Both the position numbers and the translations under genes were made by a program. 53,642 nucleotides of DNA from Rikenellaceae bacterium (GTDB taxonomy: Bacteria > Bacteroidota > Bacteroidia > Bacteroidales > Rikenellaceae). Location: contig SUZC01000014.1 in NCBI GenBank assembly GCA_015060165.1, positions 1 through 53,642 of the forward strand, read 5' to 3'. Under the pieces are notes generated by a model that did not search any database, was not told where the DNA came from, and was given only the letters and a program-made list of their open reading frames with translations. Of this stretch, positions 44,099 through 52,237 are shown one piece after another; positions within the stretch are counted from its first letter, which is position 1, and each line of letters begins with the position of its first letter.

Positions 44099-45517
44099 TT
44101 ACTTAATCCAATTCTTGAACTCAAACTCTCCTTTACGGAATTCTGGGTCAACGAATACGTAGTGCTGGTTGATTTTATCCTCCATCCATTTATTGAACAC
44201 ATTCAACTGCTTCTGCTCGAGGGCCATTTTTTCAATCGCCAAATAGTCGTCGACAAGTGATGCTGGGTGGGTTGGGATGATCTCAATCAACTTTACTATG
44301 CGGGCCAACTCATTGCCATTGAGATCCTCGCTCTGGTAGGCATCGGAAACCTCGCCTATCTTGAGCTTCGATAGTGCATAGTAGTCCTCCAAACTCTTAC
44401 CTCCCAAAGATCCGAAGTCATCCTTCTTGAACTTTGTTGCAGAGAACTTTACGTTTGATAGATTAGGATATTTAGTCAAGATGTCGTGGTTGGTTACGAT
44501 ACCGCCATTCTTCTTGCTGTAAATGTCGTCAGAGTGGTCAGCAGCAGCCTTCTCAAATGTGATAGAGTCGGTGCGGATAAGATTTTTTAGACTATCGAGG
44601 AATTCGATTGGCTCGACAAGCTCCTCAACTGTATAGTCAGGCTTGAGCAGGACGTGGCGGAATGTGAATACTCCGTTCTTGGGCTCATCCTGCAACTGGA
44701 TGATATGGAATCCGAACTCGGTCTCAACTACCTCTGATACCTGTCCGGCTTTCAACTCAGCCAACGCATCTGCAAATGGAGCAGTAAGCTCGTTTGCAGT
44801 GCTGCTCATCAATCCTCCACGCATTGCTGTTCCGGGGTCATCGGAATAGGTGCGAGCCAAAAGGTCGATAGTCGACTTGCCAGAGATAATGCGCTCACGC
44901 ATCTCCAGCAATCGCTCCTTGGTACGCAGTTTAGCCTCGGCTTGCGAACTTGGGTAGCGGACAATCTGAGAGTATACGTACTGCTCGGGAATCAATGGAA
45001 TATCCTCCTCCTTGAGATCCTTGAAGAAGATTTCAACCTCTCCCGGGGTGACTGTTACATCCGATATCACGTGACTCTGCATAGCTCGTGCTGCATTCTG
45101 CTCGCTCAGACGGGTATACAACACTTGACGCAAGTTAAATACTTTCATGTGCTGTTGCTCCTCGAGCTTGCTTACCGATCCTGCCTCGGCAATCATACCG
45201 TCGATATGCTCCGATACCTGAGCCTCGACATCATTTACCGGGATAGAGTCGATCTGTGACTGATGAAAGAGGAGTTTCTGCTTCATCAGTGCCTCCAAAC
45301 TCTCATTCATCGGGTCGCGATCCGATGTATATCCCTGCGATCTACGCTCCTGCACGATTTGCTGGGCATACATAGCTACATCGGAGTATAGAATTGCAGA
45401 ACCGCCGACTATCGCTACAACGCGGTCGAGCATCACCTGACGCTTTTGTGCAGCCAAGAAACTTGCTGAGAATATGATGCAAATAGTGAGTAATGCACTT
45501 AAAACTTTTTTGTTCAT
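44099..45517 (-). CDS. surA: SurA-like periplasmic peptidyl-prolyl isomerase
   Basis: SurA chaperones outer-membrane barrels across the periplasm. There are 472 residues from the ATG at 45517, which opens the signal peptide MNKKVLSALLTICIIFSASF. SurA_N follows (about 30-160, with VVAIVGGSAILYSDV), then two parvulin rotamase domains (about 173-272, with GFHIIQLQDEP; about 275-385, with FRHVLLKPDY). It lies upstream of the OstA-like gene and downstream of a second PPIase-like gene. Confidence 0.9.
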   Translation of the reverse strand: MNKKVLSALLTICIIFSASFLAAQKRQVMLDRVVAIVGGSAILYSDVAMYAQQIVQERRSQGYTSDRDPMNESLEALMKQKLLFHQSQIDSIPVNDVEAQVSEHIDGMIAEAGSVSKLEEQQHMKVFNLRQVLYTRLSEQNAARAMQSHVISDVTVTPGEVEIFFKDLKEEDIPLIPEQYVYSQIVRYPSSQAEAKLRTKERLLEMRERIISGKSTIDLLARTYSDDPGTAMRGGLMSSTANELTAPFADALAELKAGQVSEVVETEFGFHIIQLQDEPKNGVFTFRHVLLKPDYTVEELVEPIEFLDSLKNLIRTDSITFEKAAADHSDDIYSKKNGGIVTNHDILTKYPNLSNVKFSATKFKKDDFGSLGGKSLEDYYALSKLKIGEVSDAYQSEDLNGNELARIVKLIEIIPTHPASLVDDYLAIEKMALEQKQLNVFNKWMEDKINQHYVFVDPEFRKGEFEFKNWIK

Positions 45518-45519
45518 CT

Positions 45520-45630
45520 TTATATTTCGTCTATTCTTAATTTTTTTGTTAAAATTTTCCAACAATCAATTTTTGAGTTACCATTTTTTCTCTCTTCCTC
45601 TACCTCCTCTTCTCTTCCCTTCATCATACC
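45520..45630 (-). other. Purine-rich leader tract upstream of surA, possible 35-codon ORF
   Basis: The minus strand is strongly purine-rich (GAAGGGAAGAGAAGAGGAGG). A 35-codon ORF starting at 45627 (MMKGREEEVEEERK) ends in TAA at 45520, two bases before the surA ATG. The ORF may be chance, but the spacing would allow translational coupling. No other gene is visible in 45518-45677. Confidence 0.3.
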
Positions 45631-45677
45631 TTGCCTTTGTTTGGCTCTTTTGGCGAGCTTTTCGGGGTGTTGTGGGG

Positions 45678-46562
45678 CTACTCGTTGGTTTTCTCTTCGA
45701 GGTAGATTCGGGCGTGACCTTCGTCTTTGGCCTGCTTTACTATCTGCTCCTCGTGCGTCTTGATAATCTCGCTACGGCGCTGAGTGAGCAGGATACGGCG
45801 GATGTTCTCTTTTACAACCTCCAGCGGAGCCACATTACCTTTGCGGCAAACCGATGTAAAGTCGAAATAATATCGAATATCGTTGGCTTCCATCTCCTGA
45901 ATATCCATTTTGTCGAGCAACGGATCGTAATCCTGAGCAAGGGTGGTGGGTAGGTTTGCCAGAAAATCAGAGAAACTAATCCACTCCGAGCGGTAATCAG
46001 TCAATACAAATCCATTTTTCTCGCATACATCGGAGAAAGTCTTGGCATCGGTAGGCGATGCTGCAGCTTTACGCATCTGCTCCTTTAATCGTTTACTTTG
46101 GCGGTAGCTCCCGTCGAAACGTAGGATGCGACCCTTGACGAGCGTACGGTCGAGTGTGAAATCCGACTTGTGTGTATTGTAGTAATTGGCAATATCCTCG
46201 TCGGTGAGCTCGTTGCTCATCAGTTTGTCGACATAATGTTGGTCGACTTTACTTGTAAGAAGTGTCTGGCGGTAATCCTCCACCATCTTCTCGATATCGT
46301 TTACTGAATTGGAGAACAATTCGTCGGCCTCCTCGATTTTGAGTTGGCGAACCAGCCACTTGTCAATATAATGCTTTGCAAAAGCCACACTGTCCTCGCC
46401 TTTTAGATTCGAAGGAATGGCTTGTTTTACCTCGGTTGCCGTGAGTTGGTTACGACCTACTCGGGCAAGGGTGTTGCTGCTGACCAAATAGTCGGGCAAC
46501 TCGCGACACGATACCATCGTTGCGAGCAAAACAAAAAGCGATATGTTGACAATTCGGCGCAT
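45678..46562 (-). CDS. Peptidyl-prolyl isomerase-like lipoprotein
   Basis: The 294-residue protein, from the ATG at 46562, has the lipobox ATMVSC (Cys19). A SurA-like N-terminal chaperone region follows (VGRNQLTATEVKQAIPSN, DKWLVRQLKIEEADEL), with a helical region; a complete parvulin active site was not recognised, so it may be a chaperone without isomerase activity. It lies between a CPBP protease gene and surA. A -7 box just upstream implies its own promoter. Confidence 0.78.
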   Translation of the reverse strand: MRRIVNISLFVLLATMVSCRELPDYLVSSNTLARVGRNQLTATEVKQAIPSNLKGEDSVAFAKHYIDKWLVRQLKIEEADELFSNSVNDIEKMVEDYRQTLLTSKVDQHYVDKLMSNELTDEDIANYYNTHKSDFTLDRTLVKGRILRFDGSYRQSKRLKEQMRKAAASPTDAKTFSDVCEKNGFVLTDYRSEWISFSDFLANLPTTLAQDYDPLLDKMDIQEMEANDIRYYFDFTSVCRKGNVAPLEVVKENIRRILLTQRRSEIIKTHEEQIVKQAKDEGHARIYLEEKTNE

Positions 46563-46571
46563 AATAATCGA

Positions 46572-46579
46572 CAAAGATA
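46572..46579 (-). promoter_or_regulatory. Promoter -7 box of the PPIase-like lipoprotein gene
   Basis: CAAAGATA reads TATCTTTG on the minus strand and ends 9 bases before the ATG, pointing to a leaderless mRNA. No -33 element was found. Confidence 0.45.
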
Positions 46580-46625
46580 CTTTTTTTACTTGAATTAAAC
46601 GCAGAAGTTGGCAGGATTATTATTT

Positions 46626-47675
46626 TTATAGTGTATATTTCTCGTTTTTGATGCCTCGAATGATGAAAAACATGCGCACTAAGGCTGCCAAACTTATAAT
46701 TGCGCAGACGATTTGGATTGCCCAGTAGATTTTGTCGTTGCCTATTATTTGGCGGAACGTAAGCTCCTCGGCGTCGAATGTATGAAGAAAACATACCGTC
46801 AGATTGTTCATTGCATGCAGCAACATGGCAAGAATAACCGAGCGATATCTGAGGAAGAAGAATCCGAGCACAAGTCCGCTGAGTGTTGCCGAGACCATAA
46901 CGGCCGGTTGACCATGTGCGACTCCGAAAATTACGGATGATAGGAGCCACGCTACGATTGGACCGTAGACATATTGCAGCGTACCGGCTATGTAACCACG
47001 GAACAAATACTCCTCAAAAATCGGGGCAATCAGAACGGCCGAAATAAGCAACCATCCACCACTTCCCATATTGCTTTGGCTCTCGGGAAAGAGCGATGTG
47101 ATGGGCTCAATTGCGATGCTCAAACACCATAGTAGTAAATAGCCACAAAGTAGTCTGAAAGGAGATGCCCAACCGGGGATTCGCCTTAAAGGTTTTAGCT
47201 TCCAGTTACGTATGTGTCGGTAAATGCGTAACATCGTGAAGCATAGTATCATAGCTGATAATAATGAGATGGCTACAAAACGTGCTTGCAGAAATTCAGC
47301 CCCTTCAACAATCTCAAAATCGGGGCTTTCGAAAAGCTCTGCGTTGGCGGGTAGAATGCCCAATTTTATAGCTATAAATGCGCCTATAAATTGCGAGGCC
47401 ATAAACATTAAAATGAAGACCACAATATCGTACCATCCGGCCAATTTTTTCTCTGACGACAGAGTGGTAGCAGGATGGCAATTTTGTGCCTCTATTTCTG
47501 TTTCAATTGGAGTGGTAGACTGATAAGCAGATTGACTCTCCGATTTAGGATTTAGTGATTGATTGTCCGTGTCGGTTGCAATCTCCTGATGAGCTATATC
47601 GCCCCTGGACTCATTTTTTTTCTGAGCTATGCTGTCCGATGGTGTTATTTGCTCGTTATTAGTGTGTTCCGTCAT
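46626..47675 (-). CDS. CPBP family intramembrane metalloprotease
   Basis: The 349-residue protein begins with a soluble, Ser/Thr/Gln/Glu-rich tail (1-77), followed by about seven or eight transmembrane helices. CPBP/CAAX-protease motifs are complete: EEYLFRG (E221, E222, R226), FGVAHG (F250, H254) and HAMNN (H287, N290). The family includes CAAX-processing and bacteriocin self-immunity proteins; the substrate is unknown. It is the first gene of the envelope run, with a TAACTTTG box 34 bases upstream (47710-47717). Confidence 0.9.
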   Translation of the reverse strand: MTEHTNNEQITPSDSIAQKKNESRGDIAHQEIATDTDNQSLNPKSESQSAYQSTTPIETEIEAQNCHPATTLSSEKKLAGWYDIVVFILMFMASQFIGAFIAIKLGILPANAELFESPDFEIVEGAEFLQARFVAISLLSAMILCFTMLRIYRHIRNWKLKPLRRIPGWASPFRLLCGYLLLWCLSIAIEPITSLFPESQSNMGSGGWLLISAVLIAPIFEEYLFRGYIAGTLQYVYGPIVAWLLSSVIFGVAHGQPAVMVSATLSGLVLGFFFLRYRSVILAMLLHAMNNLTVCFLHTFDAEELTFRQIIGNDKIYWAIQIVCAIISLAALVRMFFIIRGIKNEKYTL

Positions 47676-47709
47676 TGCGTGATGGCATTTTGTGGTTGTA
47701 AATGTTTTA

Positions 47710-47717
47710 CAAAGTTA
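47710..47717 (-). promoter_or_regulatory. Promoter -7 box of the CPBP protease gene
   Basis: CAAAGTTA reads TAACTTTG on the minus strand, 34 bases before the ATG. It faces the parA promoter at 47736-47767 in the divergent space. Confidence 0.5.
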
Positions 47718-47735
47718 ATCATTTTTTTACAACGG

Positions 47736-47767
47736 TTGCGTTATTTAATTTAATTTCATTAAATTTG
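47736..47767 (+). promoter_or_regulatory. Promoter of parAB
   Basis: TTG at 47736-47738, a 21-base spacer and TAAATTTG at 47760-47767. The leader to the parA ATG is about 77 bases. Confidence 0.72.
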
Positions 47768-47850
47768 TCCAATTATATGCTTTGTTGTGGCGGGTTGTAG
47801 GCTCGTAGTCAACAAAATAAATGAGATTTAATTTTTGAAAGCCAAATAAG

Positions 47851-48627
47851 ATGTCGAAAGTAATAGCCTTAGCAAACCAAAAGGGTGGAGTGGGTAAAAC
47901 CACAACAGCCATCAATCTCGCAGCATCACTTGCCTTGTTGGGCAAGAAGGTGTTGTTGCTCGATGCCGATCCGCAAGCAAATGCCACTTCGGGATTGGGT
48001 TTTGATATCGACCTTGAAGGTATATATGAATGTATCATCGGCGAAAAGCAGGCCGAGGAGGTTATCTTGCATTGTGCCGATGTCAAGAAGTTGTGGTTGT
48101 TGCCTTCGAGTATCGACCTTGTGGCAGCCGATGCCGAGTTACCTAAGATGGAGGATAGCCACTTTGTTGTTAAGAAGATTATTGATCAGGTTCGCGATAA
48201 ATACGACTATATCTTTGTCGATTGTTCTCCTTCGTTGGGATTCACCACTGTGAATATCCTTACAGCCGCAGATTCGGTACTTATTCCTGTTCAGTGTGAG
48301 TATTTGGCGTTGGAGGGATTGAGCAAATTGCTCAATACTATTAAGTTGGTCAAGAATGGACTCAATCCCGATTTGGAAATCGAAGGTTTTGTATTGACAA
48401 TGTATATGCGCAACCGCTTGAACAATCAGGTTGCCAACGAGGTGCGAGAGCATTTCGGTTCGTTGGCTTTCGATACAGTCATTCAGCGTAACATCCGTTT
48501 GGGTGAGGCACCATCGCACGGTAAGCCTGTGATGTTGTATGATGCCGCCGCAACAGGTTCGGTGAACTATTTGACTTTGGCGCGTGAGTTTCTAAAGCGC
48601 AATCGTAAAACGAATAAAACAAAATAA
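47851..48627 (+). CDS. parA: Chromosome partitioning ATPase ParA (Soj)
   Basis: ParA drives segregation of ParB-parS nucleoprotein complexes. The 258-residue protein has the deviant Walker A KGGVGKT (11-17), LLLDADPQANATSGLG and YIFVDCSPSLG (Walker B). It overlaps in function with parB, which starts 3 bases after it. It is divergent from the envelope run. Confidence 0.96.
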   Translation: MSKVIALANQKGGVGKTTTAINLAASLALLGKKVLLLDADPQANATSGLGFDIDLEGIYECIIGEKQAEEVILHCADVKKLWLLPSSIDLVAADAELPKMEDSHFVVKKIIDQVRDKYDYIFVDCSPSLGFTTVNILTAADSVLIPVQCEYLALEGLSKLLNTIKLVKNGLNPDLEIEGFVLTMYMRNRLNNQVANEVREHFGSLAFDTVIQRNIRLGEAPSHGKPVMLYDAAATGSVNYLTLAREFLKRNRKTNKTK

Positions 48628-48630
48628 GAT

Positions 48631-49494
48631 ATGAAGCAGAAGGGTTTAGGCCGTGGTTTGGATGCCATTTTTGGCACGGATAAGGCGGTGGTAAAGACTG
48701 CGCCAATGAATCGTATGGCGGAGATTGCTATCGAACAGATTGCTCCAAATCCCAATCAGCCTCGTACGCAGTTTGATGATGAGGCTTTGGAGGAGTTGGC
48801 AGATTCGATTCGTCAGTTGGGCGTCATTCAGCCTATTACGGTGAAGAAGACAGCTGATAGCAAATACATCATCATCAGTGGTGAGCGTCGTTGGCGCGCT
48901 TCGCAGAAGGTTGGTTTGACCACTCTGCCAGCCTATGTACGCGAAGTGGATGACGAGAATCTTCACGCTATGGCACTTGTGGAGAATATCCAGCGTCAGG
49001 ATCTCAATGCAATAGAGATTGCTTTGGGTATGCAGCGCCTTATTGATGAGTGTGGTTTGACTCAGGAGGCTATGGCTGATAAGGTGGGCAAGAAACGCTC
49101 AACCGTGTCGAACTATATGCGCCTGCTGAATCTTCCCGATCAGGTGCAGTTAGCACTCAAGGAGGGACTTATCACAATGGGCCACGCCAAGGCTATCGCA
49201 GGAATGGAGAGCGATCAGCAACTTTGGGCATTGAAACGATGCTTGAAGCGTGCTTTGTCGGTACGCCAGATGGAGGAACTTGCTCGCAAGGTAGCCGATA
49301 AGAAGGAGTCGGCGAAGAGTGTTGCCGATGAGGAGTACCCTGAATCGTATTCTCGTTTGGTGGAGCAGCTGGAACCATATTTCTCGCAGAACATAAGTAT
49401 CAAGCGAGGAAAGAATGGCGGAGGTAAGATTGTGATTGATTTCTCGGGAGATGCTGAGATAGAACAGTTTATCGAACGCTTGCGAAACCGATAG
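48631..49494 (+). CDS. parB: Chromosome partitioning protein ParB (Spo0J)
   Basis: ParB binds parS and spreads as a CTP-dependent clamp. The 287-residue protein has the N-terminal ParA-stimulating motif KGLGRGLDAIF (4-14), the CTP/parS core with GERRWRAS (84-91) and ENIQRQDLN (118-126), a helix-turn-helix (QEAMADKVGKKRSTVSNYMR) and a C-terminal dimerisation segment. No parS site was recognised in the window. Confidence 0.96.
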   Translation: MKQKGLGRGLDAIFGTDKAVVKTAPMNRMAEIAIEQIAPNPNQPRTQFDDEALEELADSIRQLGVIQPITVKKTADSKYIIISGERRWRASQKVGLTTLPAYVREVDDENLHAMALVENIQRQDLNAIEIALGMQRLIDECGLTQEAMADKVGKKRSTVSNYMRLLNLPDQVQLALKEGLITMGHAKAIAGMESDQQLWALKRCLKRALSVRQMEELARKVADKKESAKSVADEEYPESYSRLVEQLEPYFSQNISIKRGKNGGGKIVIDFSGDAEIEQFIERLRNR

Positions 49495-49540
49495 ATTGAT
49501 TTTCTTGCCAGTCGGGGCAATATCCACTAATAAGTTTAAA

Positions 49541-50767
49541 ATGCAGAGAGTTATGTCAATTAACAACACATATAATTTTAGCGTTACGAGCCGTGTTGCA
49601 TTCCATTTGCGTGGTGCAATGGTGTGGCGTTGTATGGCCGTTGTGGCCATTTTATTGTGTGTGGTTGGCATAAGCGAGGTTGGAGCACAGAATTTCAAGC
49701 GTAGCGATAAACAACTTGTTACGGGTGGCTTGGCTCAGTTGTCAGATTCACTGTCGCAGAGCAATATTCTCGGTGTGCAGGTCGATATTGATGCCGATTC
49801 GATTAGCCGTGCGTTGAAACTATCGGCTAAGCAGGCTCAGCGTATGCGAGACTCCATTTCGCGCGTAGAGCGTAAGCGTGAGCGAGCTAAGGAGGCGGGT
49901 CGTTTGGATGCCAATGGTAATATTCTGCCTCGCGAGCCGTGGTTCAGCGATTCAATGTCGCTGTCGAGAGTATGCCTTACGGGAGCGGTGTTGCCCGGTT
50001 TTGGCCAGATATATAACAAGCAATATTGGAAGTTGCCCATATTGTATACAACGTTGGGCGCTTCGCTAGGCTTGGCGATACATCAGAATAGCGTCTATAA
50101 ACCGCTCCGGCGAGAGTACGATGAACTATTGTTCAACGGAATGTCACGTACCGAGGAGTTGAATGCCCTGCAAAGTAAGATGATTAGCAGCAATACCAAA
50201 CGTCAGTTGTTTTGGGGGGCTGCGGTGGCTTCGTACATATATTTTTTGGGTGATGCGGCGGTGAAGTATTCTACCAACGACGTCTCGGATGTGAAGAAGG
50301 CGACTACACTCTCGTTTATATGCCCTGGTGCCGGTCAGATATATAATAAGAGCTATTGGAAGGTGCCGATTGTTATCGGAGGTATGGTTTCGATGGCTTA
50401 TGTGATAGATTGGAATACCCGAGGATTTAGGCGATATAAAGATGCGTATGCCCTGCGCTCGGATTTTGATAATAATCCGGGAAATTATCCCGATGGAGTG
50501 TCGAAGGATGAGTTTCAGGGTCGTTATTCGGCTACATATCTGAAAAATTTGCGTGATGCATATCGTCGTAACCGCGATTTGAGTATTATTTTGACAGCCG
50601 CGGTGTATGCTTTCCAGATTGTCGATGCTCACGTCGATGCCCACCTGAAAGACTTCGATGTGTCGGACGATTTGACGGTACGTCTTGAACCAATGTTTGA
50701 TTATCAATATTTACCTATGTATGGATCAAATCCCGTATATGGAGTAAACCTAAACTTTTCATTCTAA
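49541..50767 (+). CDS. DUF5683 family membrane/secreted protein
   Basis: There are 408 residues if started at the ATG at 49541. A hydrophobic segment (MAVVAILLCVVGISEVGA) resembling a signal peptide begins well inside, so a start at 49619 is also possible. The conserved part contains a duplicated motif, PGFGQIYNKQYWKLPI and PGAGQIYNKSYWKVPI, each followed by a hydrophobic stretch. DUF5683 occurs beside parB in many Bacteroidota; function unknown. It starts 46 bases after parB. Confidence 0.75.
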   Translation: MQRVMSINNTYNFSVTSRVAFHLRGAMVWRCMAVVAILLCVVGISEVGAQNFKRSDKQLVTGGLAQLSDSLSQSNILGVQVDIDADSISRALKLSAKQAQRMRDSISRVERKRERAKEAGRLDANGNILPREPWFSDSMSLSRVCLTGAVLPGFGQIYNKQYWKLPILYTTLGASLGLAIHQNSVYKPLRREYDELLFNGMSRTEELNALQSKMISSNTKRQLFWGAAVASYIYFLGDAAVKYSTNDVSDVKKATTLSFICPGAGQIYNKSYWKVPIVIGGMVSMAYVIDWNTRGFRRYKDAYALRSDFDNNPGNYPDGVSKDEFQGRYSATYLKNLRDAYRRNRDLSIILTAAVYAFQIVDAHVDAHLKDFDVSDDLTVRLEPMFDYQYLPMYGSNPVYGVNLNFSF

Positions 50768-50770
50768 ACA

Positions 50771-52192
50771 ATGTTGAAAACACTTCTTAAGGTTGTTATA
50801 GCTGTGGCGTTGTGCGCTGTGACGATCGATTCTGCCAATGCACAGAGAGCTACTCAAGCCAAGAAACCCAAGAAACTGAGTGCCAAGATGCAACTTGCTG
50901 TCGAACAGGCGAAGGTTGACTCTTTAAATGCGCTTGTCGAAGAACTGCGTCAGCGCGAGAGCGATTGGCAGAAGGCTTGGCACGATGCACAGGTTGAGCG
51001 TAAGAAAAAGCAGAAGGTGGAGCGTTTCGCGGTAGATTATACTCCTGCCCAGGCTGACTCTTTGGCTGAGCAGCTGAAGCTTATACAGGTGAGCGGTGCT
51101 ATGGAGAGTTACTTTAATGACTATATCTCGGAACCGGTGACAATGAGCAGCGATTCATCGCTCGATTCGTTGTATGCAGCGCGTTTGAAGTCGCTTGTGT
51201 CGCCCATTCATCTGCCTTATAACGAAGTGGTACGCACCTATATCCAGCGTTATACAGCCCCTTCGGGTCTAATGAGCCGCATATTGTCACGTGCGCAATA
51301 TTACTTCCCGATGATAGAGGAGGAGCTCTTGAAAGCAGGCCTGCCTGTCGAGTTGCGAGCAATGGCAGTAATCGAGTCGGCGTTGATTGCAACGGCAGTA
51401 TCGCGAGTGGGAGCTACCGGTTTGTGGCAATTTATGCCTGCGACAGGTAAAGGTTATGGCTTGGAGATCAACTCTATGGTAGACGAGCGATACGATCCCG
51501 TAAAGTCGACCGTTGCGGCTTGTAAGCACCTGAAATATCTCTATGATTTGTATAACGATTGGAGTTTGGCAATTGCTGCCTATAACTGTGGCCAGGGTAA
51601 TGTAAATAAGGCGCTGGCTCGTGCCGGCGGTAATCCACAGTCGTTCTGGGATGTATACTGGTTCTTGCCTTCGGAGACAAGAGGATATGTACCTGCTTTT
51701 ATTGCTGCTTCGTATGCCTATGCATATCATAAGTCGCACAATATAACTTATGGTGAGCCTCCAATGCCTATTGCGGTGGATACAGTGCACGTTAATCGAT
51801 TGCTGCATCTGGGCCAGGTGTCGTCGACAATCGATGTCCCGACCGAGACGCTGAAGATGCTTAATCCGCAGTATAAATTGGATATCGTACCTGCGATGAA
51901 TAAGAGCTACACGCTTATTCTTCCTGCAAATAGACTCACAGAATATGTCACAAAGGAGCAGGCTATTTTCGCTAAGGATTCGACCTATTTGAAGGAGTAT
52001 CTCAATCCCGAGAATGTGAAGAAGAAGATGGCAGCCACTTCTACAATATACTATCGTGTCAAGAAGGGCGATACGTTGGGTGCTATTGCTAGTCGCCATC
52101 GTGTGACGACCAAGCAGCTTATGGCGTGGAACGGATTGAAGAATGCTAATAGGTTGAGTGTCGGTCAGCGTCTGAGAATCCAGAAACGATAA
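50771..52192 (+). CDS. MltD-type lytic transglycosylase with LysM domain
   Basis: It cleaves peptidoglycan glycan strands to 1,6-anhydro products. The 473-residue protein has a signal peptide (MLKTLLKVVIAVALCAVTID) and a charged linker. The SLT domain (about 180-300) has MAVIESALI (catalytic E202), GLWQFMPATGKGYGL and AIAAYNCGQGNVNKA. A single C-terminal LysM peptidoglycan-binding domain is at 425-472 (YRVKKGDTLGAIASRHRVT). It starts 3 bases after the DUF5683 gene, so they are likely cotranscribed. Confidence 0.93.
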   Translation: MLKTLLKVVIAVALCAVTIDSANAQRATQAKKPKKLSAKMQLAVEQAKVDSLNALVEELRQRESDWQKAWHDAQVERKKKQKVERFAVDYTPAQADSLAEQLKLIQVSGAMESYFNDYISEPVTMSSDSSLDSLYAARLKSLVSPIHLPYNEVVRTYIQRYTAPSGLMSRILSRAQYYFPMIEEELLKAGLPVELRAMAVIESALIATAVSRVGATGLWQFMPATGKGYGLEINSMVDERYDPVKSTVAACKHLKYLYDLYNDWSLAIAAYNCGQGNVNKALARAGGNPQSFWDVYWFLPSETRGYVPAFIAASYAYAYHKSHNITYGEPPMPIAVDTVHVNRLLHLGQVSSTIDVPTETLKMLNPQYKLDIVPAMNKSYTLILPANRLTEYVTKEQAIFAKDSTYLKEYLNPENVKKKMAATSTIYYRVKKGDTLGAIASRHRVTTKQLMAWNGLKNANRLSVGQRLRIQKR

Positions 52193-52237
52193 ATTTTTCG
52201 GTTGTTACCATAATAAACCTGCAACATTGCAAATAAG

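Noticed and set aside
47701..49540. parS site near parAB
   Set aside because: No TGTTTCACGTGAAACA-like sequence was recognised by eye; a computer search of the whole genome would be needed.
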